Below are positions 24,876 to 35,045 of a stretch of DNA of 60,570 nucleotides, in pieces. Position 1 is the first letter of the stretch. Each line of letters begins with the position of its first letter. A program made the translations under genes and the position numbers. The stretch spans positions 1 to 60,570 of the forward strand of contig KV419438.1 of assembly GCA_001630475.1 (NCBI GenBank), read 5' to 3'. The notes beneath the pieces were generated by a model, which saw only the letters and a program-made list of their open reading frames with translations, ran no database searches and was not told where the DNA came from. This DNA is from Sistotremastrum niveocremeum HHB9708. Its lineage: Eukaryota > Basidiomycota > Agaricomycetes > Sistotremastrales > Sistotremastraceae.

Positions 24876-26831
24876 TTAGTAAGAGTCAAAATAAAAAGCT
24901 GAACCCTGCTGTTCTACGTGATTGAGACGCGAACCCCAGGCCTGTACGGGCGGTGACGCAAGAGGAGGATACGCCTGATATGACCGGGTGGGAGCAGTAT
25001 GGGAACGCTTGATAGGACCGTATCGCTGAGGGCGATGGGTCTGTGGTTCAGGGAATGGCAAAGCAGATTGTTCCGGCGGGTCATAGTACGATTCAGGTTC
25101 GTCCTGTTCCAGATTCCACGTGTCGGCGGGTGTGCTAGGTGGGATGCGCCAACCTGGAGCTTCGGATAAAGGCTCATAAGACAAAGGTGATGCACTTCGC
25201 TGTGGCTGAGCCGGAAGATATGGAGTAGAAGTGGGATAGCGAGATACAGGAGGCTCCGCCGGAGGTGGAGAATACATCCTTGAAGAGGTCGGAGGAATAG
25301 CGTAGGTGTGGGGTTGAGAATTCGAGCGTGCAGATGCTGGACGACTGCGAGTCAAACGTGGGGTGGGGAATGCCATTGTGGGTCCTGAGATCGTATCAGC
25401 CCCGTCCAGAGGCTCTTGATAATATGAACTTTCGGGGACGCCGCGAAGAGGGCTCGGCGAGGGACACCTCCAGCCTGGAGCTTCAGAATAGGAAGTGGCA
25501 GGTGTTCCTGCTTGTGCAAGGCCAGGGTTTCTCCGGCGATGAGCTTGATAAGCTGGGAGATACGGTTGTTGATATTGCGCTGGCGTGGGCGGAGGTGGGG
25601 AAGGTGGCCCGTATGGCGAGTTCTGCTGAGGGGAAGTTGGACCTGGAGTGAAAGAAGACAATGTCGGAATATTAGGCAATCGTCTTCCCGCAGACTGCGG
25701 AGGTGGTCCTGGGGGTGGATTATATTGCGGACTATGCTGCGGTGCCGCATAAGAAGACGGAGTGAATATGGGCTCTGATGGAGCATGATTCGATGGGTAC
25801 GGTGGCATAGGCGGTTGAGATATAGGATACGAGACGAACGATGTGGCCGGATATTCTGGGTGATCTTGATTGTGAACCGAGCTGACATGTTGCTCGTCCG
25901 AAATGGGAGCCAGAGGTTGCTGTGCCAGTGGTCCAACTGAAGCAGCGGGTGCGTTCACTCTGTCACCCTGCAGGTTTTCAACGGTAGGTAAGTTTGAGCC
26001 TGCGGGATATGCGGCACTTCCAGGCGGATGGAGATTGAGAGCTTCTTTGGACGTGAAGGCGTCTGGTGAGTTAGAGCGCGGTCCTGGTATCCCAAATTCT
26101 CCAGAAGAAGCAAGCTGAGATTGGTCTCCGCCAGAGGAGGATATGGGAGGAGTGAAGGCCGGTGGCACAGAGGTCTGAGTCGAAGGAGTCGCCGATGAAG
26201 ACTCTGACTGTACGGCGCTACTCATAGCGATGGATTGCACACCCGGTGCTTGACTGCCTGGAGTGCCTTGGGGATCATTAGGGTGGAGACCAAGTACTGT
26301 AGCAAATGGTCTGAGTGAGCTGTGCCATGAAGAGAATCTGAAAGTTCCTACCGTTTGAATTGTGGTCATAGGTGATCATCGTACTATGCGTCGACGTATC
26401 GTGCCTTGTGATTGACGAGTCGACGACGGACTGGGATGAATTATCGGTGAATGTGTTTCCTGAGTTATTGATTGTGGTCCGCCCCTGAGATGCTAGAGCG
26501 GCAGCTGAAAGGTGGGATTAACTTTTGATCACGGAAGATAAGCTACAAATTGTTGCATACCTGCTGTTGTGGCATCCATTGGACCTGAGAAGAGCAGTGC
26601 GCGGTCAGCTCTGGTGGATGATGGAAGTCGAGGTGACTCACCTTTGGTGATATACGATTTAGTAACGCTCACGGACCCATGAGAGTCAGTCGTGCTATTG
26701 TAGGAACCAACGTCTCCTCCTCGTCCGCCTCCGGAGCCTCCGTTTCCAGACGCTTACGACAATGAGCAAATGTCAGACCTCAGTGTATCTGGTGACTCAC
26801 CTATTTCCGCGTTCGTATACTCTTGCGACAT
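24876..26831 (-). CDS. Cassette gene E: GRGGD and NSGNT modules with long Pro-rich tail
   Basis: Five exons close in frame: 26831-26801 (31 nt), 26752-26642 (111 nt), a 24-nt exon near 26590-26567, 26504-26352 and 26296-24876, for 579 residues with every intron phase 1. The start MSQEYTNAEI matches the other members. The Gly-rich module reads GGGRGGDVGSYNSTTDSHGS and ends KSYITKG. The Asn/Ser/Thr module reads TINNSGNTFTDNSSQSVVDS, then RHDTSTHS. The rest is a low-complexity Pro/Gln/Ser/Tyr-rich region. It contains two EAPGWR(C/I)P motifs, also found in gene A, and PADTWNLEQDEPESYY. Unlike A and B, it lacks the helical C-terminal domain and ends in SAFYFDSY. No signal peptide or membrane span is seen. 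The function is unknown; the cassette marks it as a member of the cluster family. Confidence 0.8.
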
Positions 26832-27998
26832 TTGTAAAAGCGATTCACTTGGTCAACGACAGAGAATGTCTTGTCTTCAACTTAGGGCCGGGCAAAGTGC
26901 GGTTCTTATTGACGTCAAACTAGGCCAAGGACGTGGAAAGCCTGTGACTCTGACGCCAGAAACCCTTAGGCCTAATCGTCTTTCGTGGCATGCTTGGCAT
27001 GCTTGGCAGTCCTGGGTTCATATTCTAGGGAATTCAATACTTTCACGCTTGGATGGCTTCAGTGAAGATCCGAACGTCATTAATCGATTGCAAGCAGTCA
27101 GGTAGGTGATGTGAGGGGTCGAGCCCTGGGGCACGGCATGGTGGCACGAACGAGTGCGCTCATACATGGTTAGCCAGTTGGAGGCAACTTTCGATAGCAC
27201 TACAGAATGTAAGCAACTGGAAATGGATGAAACAATGACGCAATATCACTCACGAAGTGAATTTTTGGATCCATATCTTTTTTCAAATACTCCAGTAGTA
27301 TGATGGCGTGAAGACAAGCCTCATGACAGACCGAGCGCTCCAGGGCGCGCGCTTTCTTCATAGACAAACAAGGCCTCGACTTGTCGGGCTAAGGGATTGA
27401 GATTTAATGTTGGTTTTGTCCTCGCTCTTCACAGCACGACTAAGCATGCCCTTGACTAGGGCATTCGTAAATACAAATTTCCTGTCAAGATTCCGTGGAA
27501 CTTGGATGATGAAGCCCGAGCTAAAATCCACTGGAGGTGCGCATTTTGATGGCAGCTTGAGCGATCACTGTGGATTCTGAATCTGTGGGGAGAACTGTAG
27601 GAACATATTTGCTGTTGCCAACAATAGTGGCCGATGATGCATGATGCATTGTAGCAGCTATCGGAGCAGAGGCAAGTTGAGCGGAAAGACGAGCAAGCTT
27701 TGAAACTCAGCTCCTCACAAGCCATCGTTCAAGAGTTAAAAAAGGGAGGAAAAATATATTCAACGATGAGAATACGAGTCAATACATAGACACGTCGAAT
27801 TGAACCCGCCCGTACTCCCAGAACTACACAGAACACGATTATCGAACCGGAAGCATGTAATCAGTTGAAACATCATGGCTTCGGCCGGCGAAGAAACTAC
27901 ATATTCACACCAACTCTGATGAATATCGTTGTAGAATCCAGAGCAGAGAATCGGACGGAGATAGTGCTCAAATTTCGTCAGCAAAGATGGACCGTAAG
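26832..27998. other. Intergenic between genes E and F
   Basis: Nothing is recognisable in this 1.2-kb stretch. Short frames on both strands have no splice partners or motifs. It should contain the gene E promoter and the gene F 3' end. Confidence 0.4.
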
Positions 27999-29911
27999 TC
28001 ATTCGAAATCATATTGGATCGAATGTCGTATGTTCCACGTGTCCTCGTAATCCGCGTTGGAGTTGTCATAGGAATAGGGTACGCGGGGTTCTCTGCGAGC
28101 GTCGGTGGATGTTTGCTGAGGGAGATCGAAAGTCTGGGCTCGAGGAGTTTCGCAATAAACGAAGTCCTCGGGCGATGCAGCATGAGCCGAACGGAAATAC
28201 GTAGACGATGAGTGACCTTCGTAAAAGCTGGCACTCTGAAACGAATCAGGATACCCTCGGGGCGGCATGTGATGAGGATAGTGTTTGTTAGTGTATGAGT
28301 AGATTTGTGTATCAGTAGTTCTCCTAGTGGCCGCGAAAATTTGTGGGGCAGGGAAGGAAGGCTGAGGCATGATGGTCGAGGCATGTATAAACTCATGAGT
28401 GTGAGGAGGTGAATTGGGGGAAGGGGCACGCTGGAGGGCAGTCGCCCGTAGCCTAGGTGAGACGCAGGGCATGGGAATGGGCATCGACAAGGGCGGAGCA
28501 ACATAACTAATCCGGGGTGAAGACACGAAGCCGGCAGACGGCTCAGCAGGATGATACTGCGACCATTCGATCGGTGCCGTGGGGTTGGATGACATGGGAG
28601 CATGAGATTGGCGAGGGGAGTATCCTACTGTGGAATCAATCGCCTGGACGTGATGATTGGCTACCCGGGGTGATGATGGAGTAGACACTGGCGATCGAGG
28701 AGGCAAAGACTGCGCAGCCGAAGACGGCGAACAATCATAGGCGCGATCACTGATCTCAATTCCGCGTCTGACAGACTGCGGGGAAGAAGGAAGGCGAGGG
28801 CTGGCAGTTGCACTAGGGGATGTCCGACTTGTACGACTAAAAGCCAGATCGCCCTCCACCTCGTTCCGTGTCGGCGGTATAGGGGGCTGGGGAGGACTCC
28901 CCGTTATAGTTGTAGGATTGGCTACGGGTGCTATGCTTCCTCGCGAGCCAGGTGTTGCGTCGTGATTCTCGCGCGGCGCGACCAACTCGGTTTTGTGGTC
29001 GACATCGACTATGGGCAAGGGAGGTGGAGCGCTCTGGCAGGGCGAAGATACGAGAGATGATAATTCGTCCGCCGGTAACGGAGAGCTCTGGCGTTCCGCT
29101 TCACGAGGCGGAGGTGCAACCGAGGGTGCCTCAGCGTGAACAGAGCTTTCGGCAGTTCTGGGACCAGAATGATGTCCCGAAGAATCGTCCGCAGAAGAAG
29201 GCACCATATCATCTTCCAGAGTCGGGGATTCGGGTATTGTTGGAAACGCGTATCGCGAAGCATTATCATTTGACGAGACGGAGGTCGAAGAATCCGATTG
29301 AGCAACACTGAATGATGAATCGGTCGATAACGTAGATTGACTTCCGACAGAGTCGCGTCGTGCAAGACAGACAGCGGCACTCATCATAGGATCTGATGCC
29401 GACACATGTCAGCAAACGTGATGACTAAGCTCGCAAGGCGCAAACCTGGGACCCCATGAAATGCGACGACATGACTTGAAGAATCATTGTGTGTTGTTGA
29501 AGCGTTCACCGACGATTGACAAGAGTTATCATTAATGGTATTACCAGCGTTATTGATGACGGTGGAAGCTCCGGGTATACGAGAGAGCCCTGTCGACGAG
29601 TTCAGTCTGAGAAGAAGCAATGCATAGAAGGATGTAGCTGACAATCGGTGACGGTCTCGTTGACATATTTCTTGCCTAAGGATTGATTAGTCCTAGCTCA
29701 GGCCTACATGTTGAAAACACTTACCAGTGTTGAAGTATGACTTGAAATGGCCGATACTTGAGTGCGTATGAGGCTTTCTGCCGACGAGATGGTCTTGTCC
29801 GTGATGATTCGACTTGTCACTGACATGAGCTGGCGCGATTATCAGACGACGTTAAAAGACACGGCCATATCGAGACTCACTCGCTTCCGCTTCGGTGATT
29901 TCGGGCGCCAT
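27999..29911 (-). CDS. Cassette gene F: Gly-rich module replaced by a His-rich one
   Basis: Five exons close in frame: 29911-29881 (31 nt), 29829-29725 (105 nt), 29675-29643 (33 nt), 29589-29446 and 29392-27999, for 568 residues with all introns phase 1. The first exon reads MAPEITEAEA, the same length as MSQDFTxAEI. An in-frame ATG at 29935 would add MFDQLVLA. The second exon has lost the GGRGGD repeats and is His-rich (SNHHGQDHLVG...THSS) but keeps the end FKSYFNTG. The third reads GKKYVNETVTD. The fourth carries INNAGNTINDNSCQSSVNAS and THNDSSSH. A long Pro/Ser-rich tail follows, with no EAPGWR motif and no A/B-type helical domain, ending in ADYEDTWNIRHSIQYDFE. This is a diverged but intact member, useful for judging which cassette parts are constrained. 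Confidence 0.78.
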
Positions 29912-31400
29912 CGCAAGCACTAGTTGGTCAAACATGGCAAAGAAGGAGCGGAGGGGCTTTTGAAGGATTTCGAGCGCCTCTTCGTACTAGCGCTGGATTT
30001 ATTCACGGTGAATCGTGTTGGTGAAGCCAGGAGTGGCTTGTTCCTGGATTAGAAATCATTCCAAGATCTTGTCCCCCACCGGCAATTCTGCCGACAAATC
30101 TGGAGAGACTGGAGTTCCGGCCGCTGAGATCCAGACAGACAGTGATATGATTTCCGGAAAATGAAGTGTGATCCTTTCCCATCGATTCGATCCGATCCAG
30201 GATATGCGCCTCAGTGAGTCCATTGCCTGCGCGGGGCATGATCGCGATGATCGTGACAATAACCCAGATACTCGCGGATATCTGAGATATTCCAGTATCC
30301 GGCGTAATCTCCCAAAATAATTGGGAATGCAAATTCACATATGTGTTATATGACTGGATATTTTATGTCAGTCCGAAAGGCTGGGGACAGGATCTCAGAT
30401 TTACTCACAACTCAGCCATTTGCGATCCCCAACGTTCAAGATTCACTAATATTCCATGAAGGGGGGCGATTTAGTCGTCGATCGTGCGAATGCATTGAGG
30501 ATATGAGTATTTGGATCGGAGGCGAACGCGCAAACGACGAGGCAATATTATACATATGAGGAACCAATTTGAGATCTTCAAGTGAGAACTTCCCCCGCAG
30601 TTCAGAAGTCATGGGCTGTACGGGTGGTGGGCAGGGCTCGCAAGCTTGGTGGACGAAGGTACGGCCGGTCTCGCTGGGGGTGGCACATCACTAACGGGAA
30701 CTAGTCTAGTTCTTTCTCGAAAACCTTGAGGAAATCAAGCTCAGATTAGGATTAGTGGATACGATTAACATGAGATGCATACCTCATTTCCTGACTCTTC
30801 ATCATCCCTATCAGCTACGGGGATCCTCGTGTGTTGAATCAACACGTCGTCAACGTGTAGTCTCCTTCAAGCTCGTCTCCGAGACACCGTGGTCTACATC
30901 ATTGCATGCATATCTTGGTGTGAATGCGTCGAGACTGGCCAATCTCCCATATGAAGGCATGTGCAAGAGGCCGATGATGCCACAAAGTAGCACCTCCAAG
31001 GCGAGGCAGCCAAGTTCGCTCTGGGACGGCCTAAGACAGCTTCTGAGAAACAAAAGTTCTGGTTATATCCAGCCTCAAGAGGCTTCCTTGAATAAATCGA
31101 GTTGGATGTAGCTTGAATGGCGCATAGTGATTGACTGGGAGCTGCAAGCGTGCTGCGAGTAAAGCAAGAAGCGAAGCGCCCGCCGGCGTCTATTTCCACT
31201 CAGTCAGATAATTTCATACAGACAATTTAAAAATATATCAGTGGTGTTGAGGCTACTCTGTCTACCAAAGAGGCGTGGAACTTCTTGTTCGTGGAGCTGG
31301 GAAACATCGTAAGGAGTCGCAACGAGACAACACGTATACATCCATTTTTCAAGAATATACCCGATGACTCTTCCTCATTATAAGCAACCGTCGCCCATAT
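29912..31400. other. Intergenic between genes F and G; possible exon fragments
   Basis: No gene can be supported in this 1.5-kb stretch. On the minus strand, pieces around 30870-30600 read VLIQHTRIPVADRDDEESG and VPVSDVPPPARPAVPSS. They look protein-like and could be the remains of a disordered tail, but I find no first exon, and one junction meets a stop. This is possibly a degraded gene. Confidence 0.35.
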
Positions 31401-32907
31401 CTACCAGCCTGGCCATTCGTAATCAGGAGGCACAGGCAACGTTGAGCGGCGAGCAATGATCCCTTGTTCATGGGATCCATTCTGCGTGAACAAGTGGGGT
31501 TCTGGAATATGGCCCACCCATTCTTCATCATACGAAAGGGCCTTACTGGGTCGCTGACTCGAAGATATAGGGGATGAATCCCAAGGTCGGGGGGTTGGCA
31601 TCGATATGATATGAGTTGACTGACGAGCCTCATCTTGGGATATGACCGCTGGCTCTGAATAATATTGGAAATCTTCGAGAGCTGGGCGATGCACCTCCGG
31701 TAGAGAATATACTGAAGAAGTATAACTTGACGGCGAAGAGTTCGCAGGCGACGCATCGTGACTAGTTAAAGGAGTCTGAGGACCCATCGGGCTCTGCGCA
31801 CTGCTGTTATGGGATTGTGGAACAGAAGGTGATGATTGCTTTGGCAAATTCGGCTTATGCTCATGCACAGACGCGCTTCGATGCAGATGACTGGGGTGCG
31901 GTGGCACAGGAGGGGGACCAAGGGGGATGACACCAGGTGCTGGCTCGTGACGAGGTTGGACGGCAGAGGGTGAGTTGGGCAGAGAGTTCAATGTCGCAGG
32001 GGATTCGGGCTTGCTCAGCGCAGGAACTGCACTCGTTGTGCGATCTACTTTCGGTGTTGTGGAGGCCGAACTCCTCTCCTCTCCCTTTTGCGATACACTC
32101 CGATTTTCGGTCGGGGATGCGGAATGCGGGATAGATACGATGTCGGTAGAAAGAATGACATCGACCGTTGATTGGGGCGAGTTGGCCGACGACGCTTCCT
32201 CAACGGCTGCACTGTGAATGGAGCCCTTGTCAATCGAAACAGGGAGCTCCTGTGCGTTCGCAGTTGAAGACGGGGCTGAGGGTTTAGAGTGAGTGCGGCG
32301 GTGACCGCCCCGAGTGATAGTGCCGATGTTCACGAAGAAAAAAGCTAGCCATCACGATGAGACGATGACAGAGTATAGCACTGATAAATTCTGACCCGAT
32401 TCATCGCGATGCAACGAGACGACATGAGTGGACGTGTCATTGTGAATTGTCGAGTTATCAACGACAGATTGAGTGGAAGTGGTGGTGATGGTGTTCCCAG
32501 CATTGTTGATCACTATCGTCCCAGACCCGTTTGCAGGAATCACTGTCATTGATATTTCGAGTCAGCATTGTAGACAGATCGATGTGAAAGGATTGGCACT
32601 CAACGGCTGCTGACTATCTTCTTCCCTGAGATCCGATAAGAGAGTAAGAATCTGTGAAAATTGTACACCGAACGTGAGAGTCTTACCTACATCAATTCCT
32701 TGGGAGATATATCCGTTGGCGAAGTAGGTCTTAGCATCATTGATAGATCCACTGGCGTCCGTCGTAGTGTTATGCGCGCCGATATCACCACCACGCCCGC
32801 CATCCGACCCATTTCCGGACGCTGAGAGAAAAAATGAGCCGTCTGGTATAATCTTTGAGCAGAAACATAATCTTACATATTTCAGAACCAGTGAAGTCTT
32901 GTGACAT
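31401..32907 (-). CDS. Cassette gene G: GRGGD and NAGNT modules with Ser/Pro-rich tail
   Basis: Five exons close in frame: 32907-32877 (31 nt), 32821-32687 (135 nt), 32625-32605 (21 nt), 32542-32396 and 32344-31401, for 425 residues, all introns phase 1. The start is MSQDFTGSEI. The Gly-rich module is GGRGGDIGAHNTTTDASGS, extended by eight codons to GYISQGIDVG. A GKKIVSS exon follows. The Asn/Ser/Thr module reads INNAGNTITTTSTQSVVD, then IHNDTSTH, the most regular copy in the window. The tail is disordered, rich in Ser, Pro and His, and ends in PPDYEWPGW. An aromatic PGW ending recalls the EAPGWR motif of A and E. No helical C-terminal domain is present. Confidence 0.8.
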
Positions 32908-33989
32908 AGTGAAGTTTGCGGAGGTCAGATTTACGACAGCCCGCGTTTGCCAGGTTCGTCCCCTGGTTTATCTGAAACTCGGAGATGAAAGAAATCGGGT
33001 ATTTGGATCCAACACATGGCTATGGTACTAGGCCTCATGACCGACCCTTGTCGCGATCTAGAATGACATTCGCTTTCGCCTTCGTAGGACAATCGTTGTA
33101 AAGCGGTTCCAAGTTATCCAGCATCCAGTCCACGACCGCGCTGGCGGCCTGACCAAGCCCGACGTCAATATGCGGTGGCGAAAACAAGAGCGATGCCACA
33201 CAGTGATCAAAGTAACTCCCCGCTGAGGAATGCACACATGTACATAGGGCGATCTCGAATGCATGATGATACCCTCGCGCGCCGCAGCGAGGATTTAATT
33301 GCGAGTTTTGACTAGTTTAATTAACACAACACTTCTTGAAAGAGATGAGATATCCGCACGACCTGAGCGATTAGGGCTACTCACATTAGCCCATAGCCCA
33401 ATATCAAATGACCTACCCGTTCACTTTTGAGAAAGGGGATCAAGTATTTGGCCGTGCGCGTTCAAGTTGCGGAAGCATTTTCGGGTCGGCTTCGGAAGTC
33501 GCGATATCGATGCCCTTTTGCCAGTGAACTGCTCTTACTGCTAATGCTACCAACTTTTCAACGCACTCAGCGAGCAGGATTATCAGTATAACACTACAGC
33601 AGTTCCATCCGAAATTCTAGCGCAATAAAAATCGATGGCAACAATATATGTCAATTTGTTCTAATTTCTCTGCTCAAGCTCTCACGGCATCATCGAAGGA
33701 GCCTGAATTCGGCCCAGGGCAAGGCAGAGCTCAAGCTCCGTATGAGAACTTTGGAAAATTACAGGAGAATCAACCTACACCTTGGTCGCATATTCGTTGA
33801 GAAGAAGACACTACCATAATGGCTCCATCATCCAAACGTGCTCTAGCGCTTTGAAGTTCTCGAAGGCAGTGCCCAGTGCCCTGACATCTCGGTTGTGTTA
33901 CTTAAGAGGACGTCCCGCTCAGAAGGGCTCTGCGTCTCTAGTACTGTCACCCTCATCCTCGTCCGAGACTTCACTAGCACAGGGTGCAC
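32908..33989. other. Intergenic between divergent genes G and H
   Basis: This 1.1-kb region lies between two divergent starts and so should hold both promoters. Frames at 33035-33235 (minus) and 33782-34018 (plus) have no motif or splice support. Nothing else is seen. Confidence 0.4.
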
Positions 33990-34499
33990 ATGCCAACTCA
34001 AAGCTTCAGAGGCGCTAAAATAAGTAAGTGTTGATCTCTCCCACCGGCTACGGATACACTAACTTTATCGTGTTGCACCTCTCAGAGACCGGTACCGGCG
34101 GTTCGGGAAGTCTAGGAGGTACAGGTGGCCGTGGTGGAGATGTAGACTCTGGCAACAGAAACTCCGGAAAACAAGACTTCGGAAATTCGACTATCGGTAT
34201 GTCTTTCCCATCGTCGAAATTATGCTCGCTCACGATGAGACTTAGTAACGGGACATGGAGGATCTGCTGGCCGTTCATGGAGACTATGGGGCGGACGGGG
34301 CGGACGAGGTGGTGACATCGGTTCCAACTCTATCGGCGATACCGATCAAGACTTTTCGAACGCCGACATGGGTGAGTATCTGTTTCCATGATATGATACA
34401 TGATAGTGAGATATCTTGACAGAAACTGGACACGGCGGGCACGCTGGGACAGGCGGCATCGGTGGTCGAGGTGGAGACATCGGCTCTGGCAATCAGTAA
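33990..34499 (+). CDS. Gene H: small protein of three tandem GRGGD modules
   Basis: Four exons close in frame: 33990-34023 (34 nt), 34086-34196 (111 nt), 34246-34371 (126 nt) and 34423-34499, for 115 residues, all introns phase 1. The first exon reads MPTQSFRGAKI, in the place of MSQDFTxAEI. Each later exon carries one Gly-rich module: GGTGGRGGDVDSGN, then GGRGGRGGDIGSN, then GGIGGRGGDIGSGNQ before the stop. The second module ends DFSNADM, an echo of the MSQDF exon. No NAGNT module, tail or other domain is present. It looks like a free-standing copy of the Gly-rich part of the larger proteins, made by exon duplication. It might bind or compete with them; that is speculation. Expression is unproven, but splice sites and frame are clean. 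Confidence 0.7.
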
Positions 34500-35045
34500 T
34501 CGACAGTAAATTTAGCGAGAAAATCACCAGAGTCAATGTTGCTATGCGCCTGAATGCCGCGAAAGTACTGACGCTCCGATCCACGATCATATGGTCTCCT
34601 TGAATGGTAATGTGGTATCACTGATGGAATGACAAGAAACGATTGCTCGGTGTTGTCACAATATACTTCACACCATCTTACCACCGGATTACTTCAAATT
34701 ATAACTCGAATACCACTGCTATGAGAACGAACACAGTGAATGGTACATAACGGAACTCAATATGATGAATATACTATTGAAACTGAGCACGCCGCGGATT
34801 CTTGCACTTGCAATCTCATCTTCAAGTTCAGATGGTTGCATTCGAAGCTCGACTGGCATTCGGGGTCTCGCAACTTACTTTCTCAAATATTCGGGGATCC
34901 GCCGGGCCGAAGCCGACTCAGCCGAGACACTCACCACCATCCATCATAGCGGAGTAAAGAAAGCATTAATATTGGGTTCAAAATTCATAATTCGTTATGT
35001 GACGTTGGAAAAGTTTCAAGATAGTGCTCAAGGAGATTCGTTGGT
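34500..35045. other. Convergent spacer between genes H and I
   Basis: No gene or repeat is seen in this 546-bp stretch between the stop of H and the end of I. Confidence 0.4.

Noticed and set aside
25352-25936. 194-codon alternate minus-strand frame inside gene E
   Set aside because: A shadow of the Pro-rich tail of gene E in another frame.
30600-31199. Minus-strand protein-like pieces between F and G
   Set aside because: No start, and a stop in the only plausible joining frame. Too weak for a gene call, mentioned only under the intergenic entry.
14929-34499. GRGGD modules as RGG RNA-binding boxes
   Set aside because: Arg-Gly occurs once per module at a fixed place before Asp, not as clustered RGG. 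The modules are defined by fixed exon length and a KSYI end, so an RNA-binding reading is not favoured.
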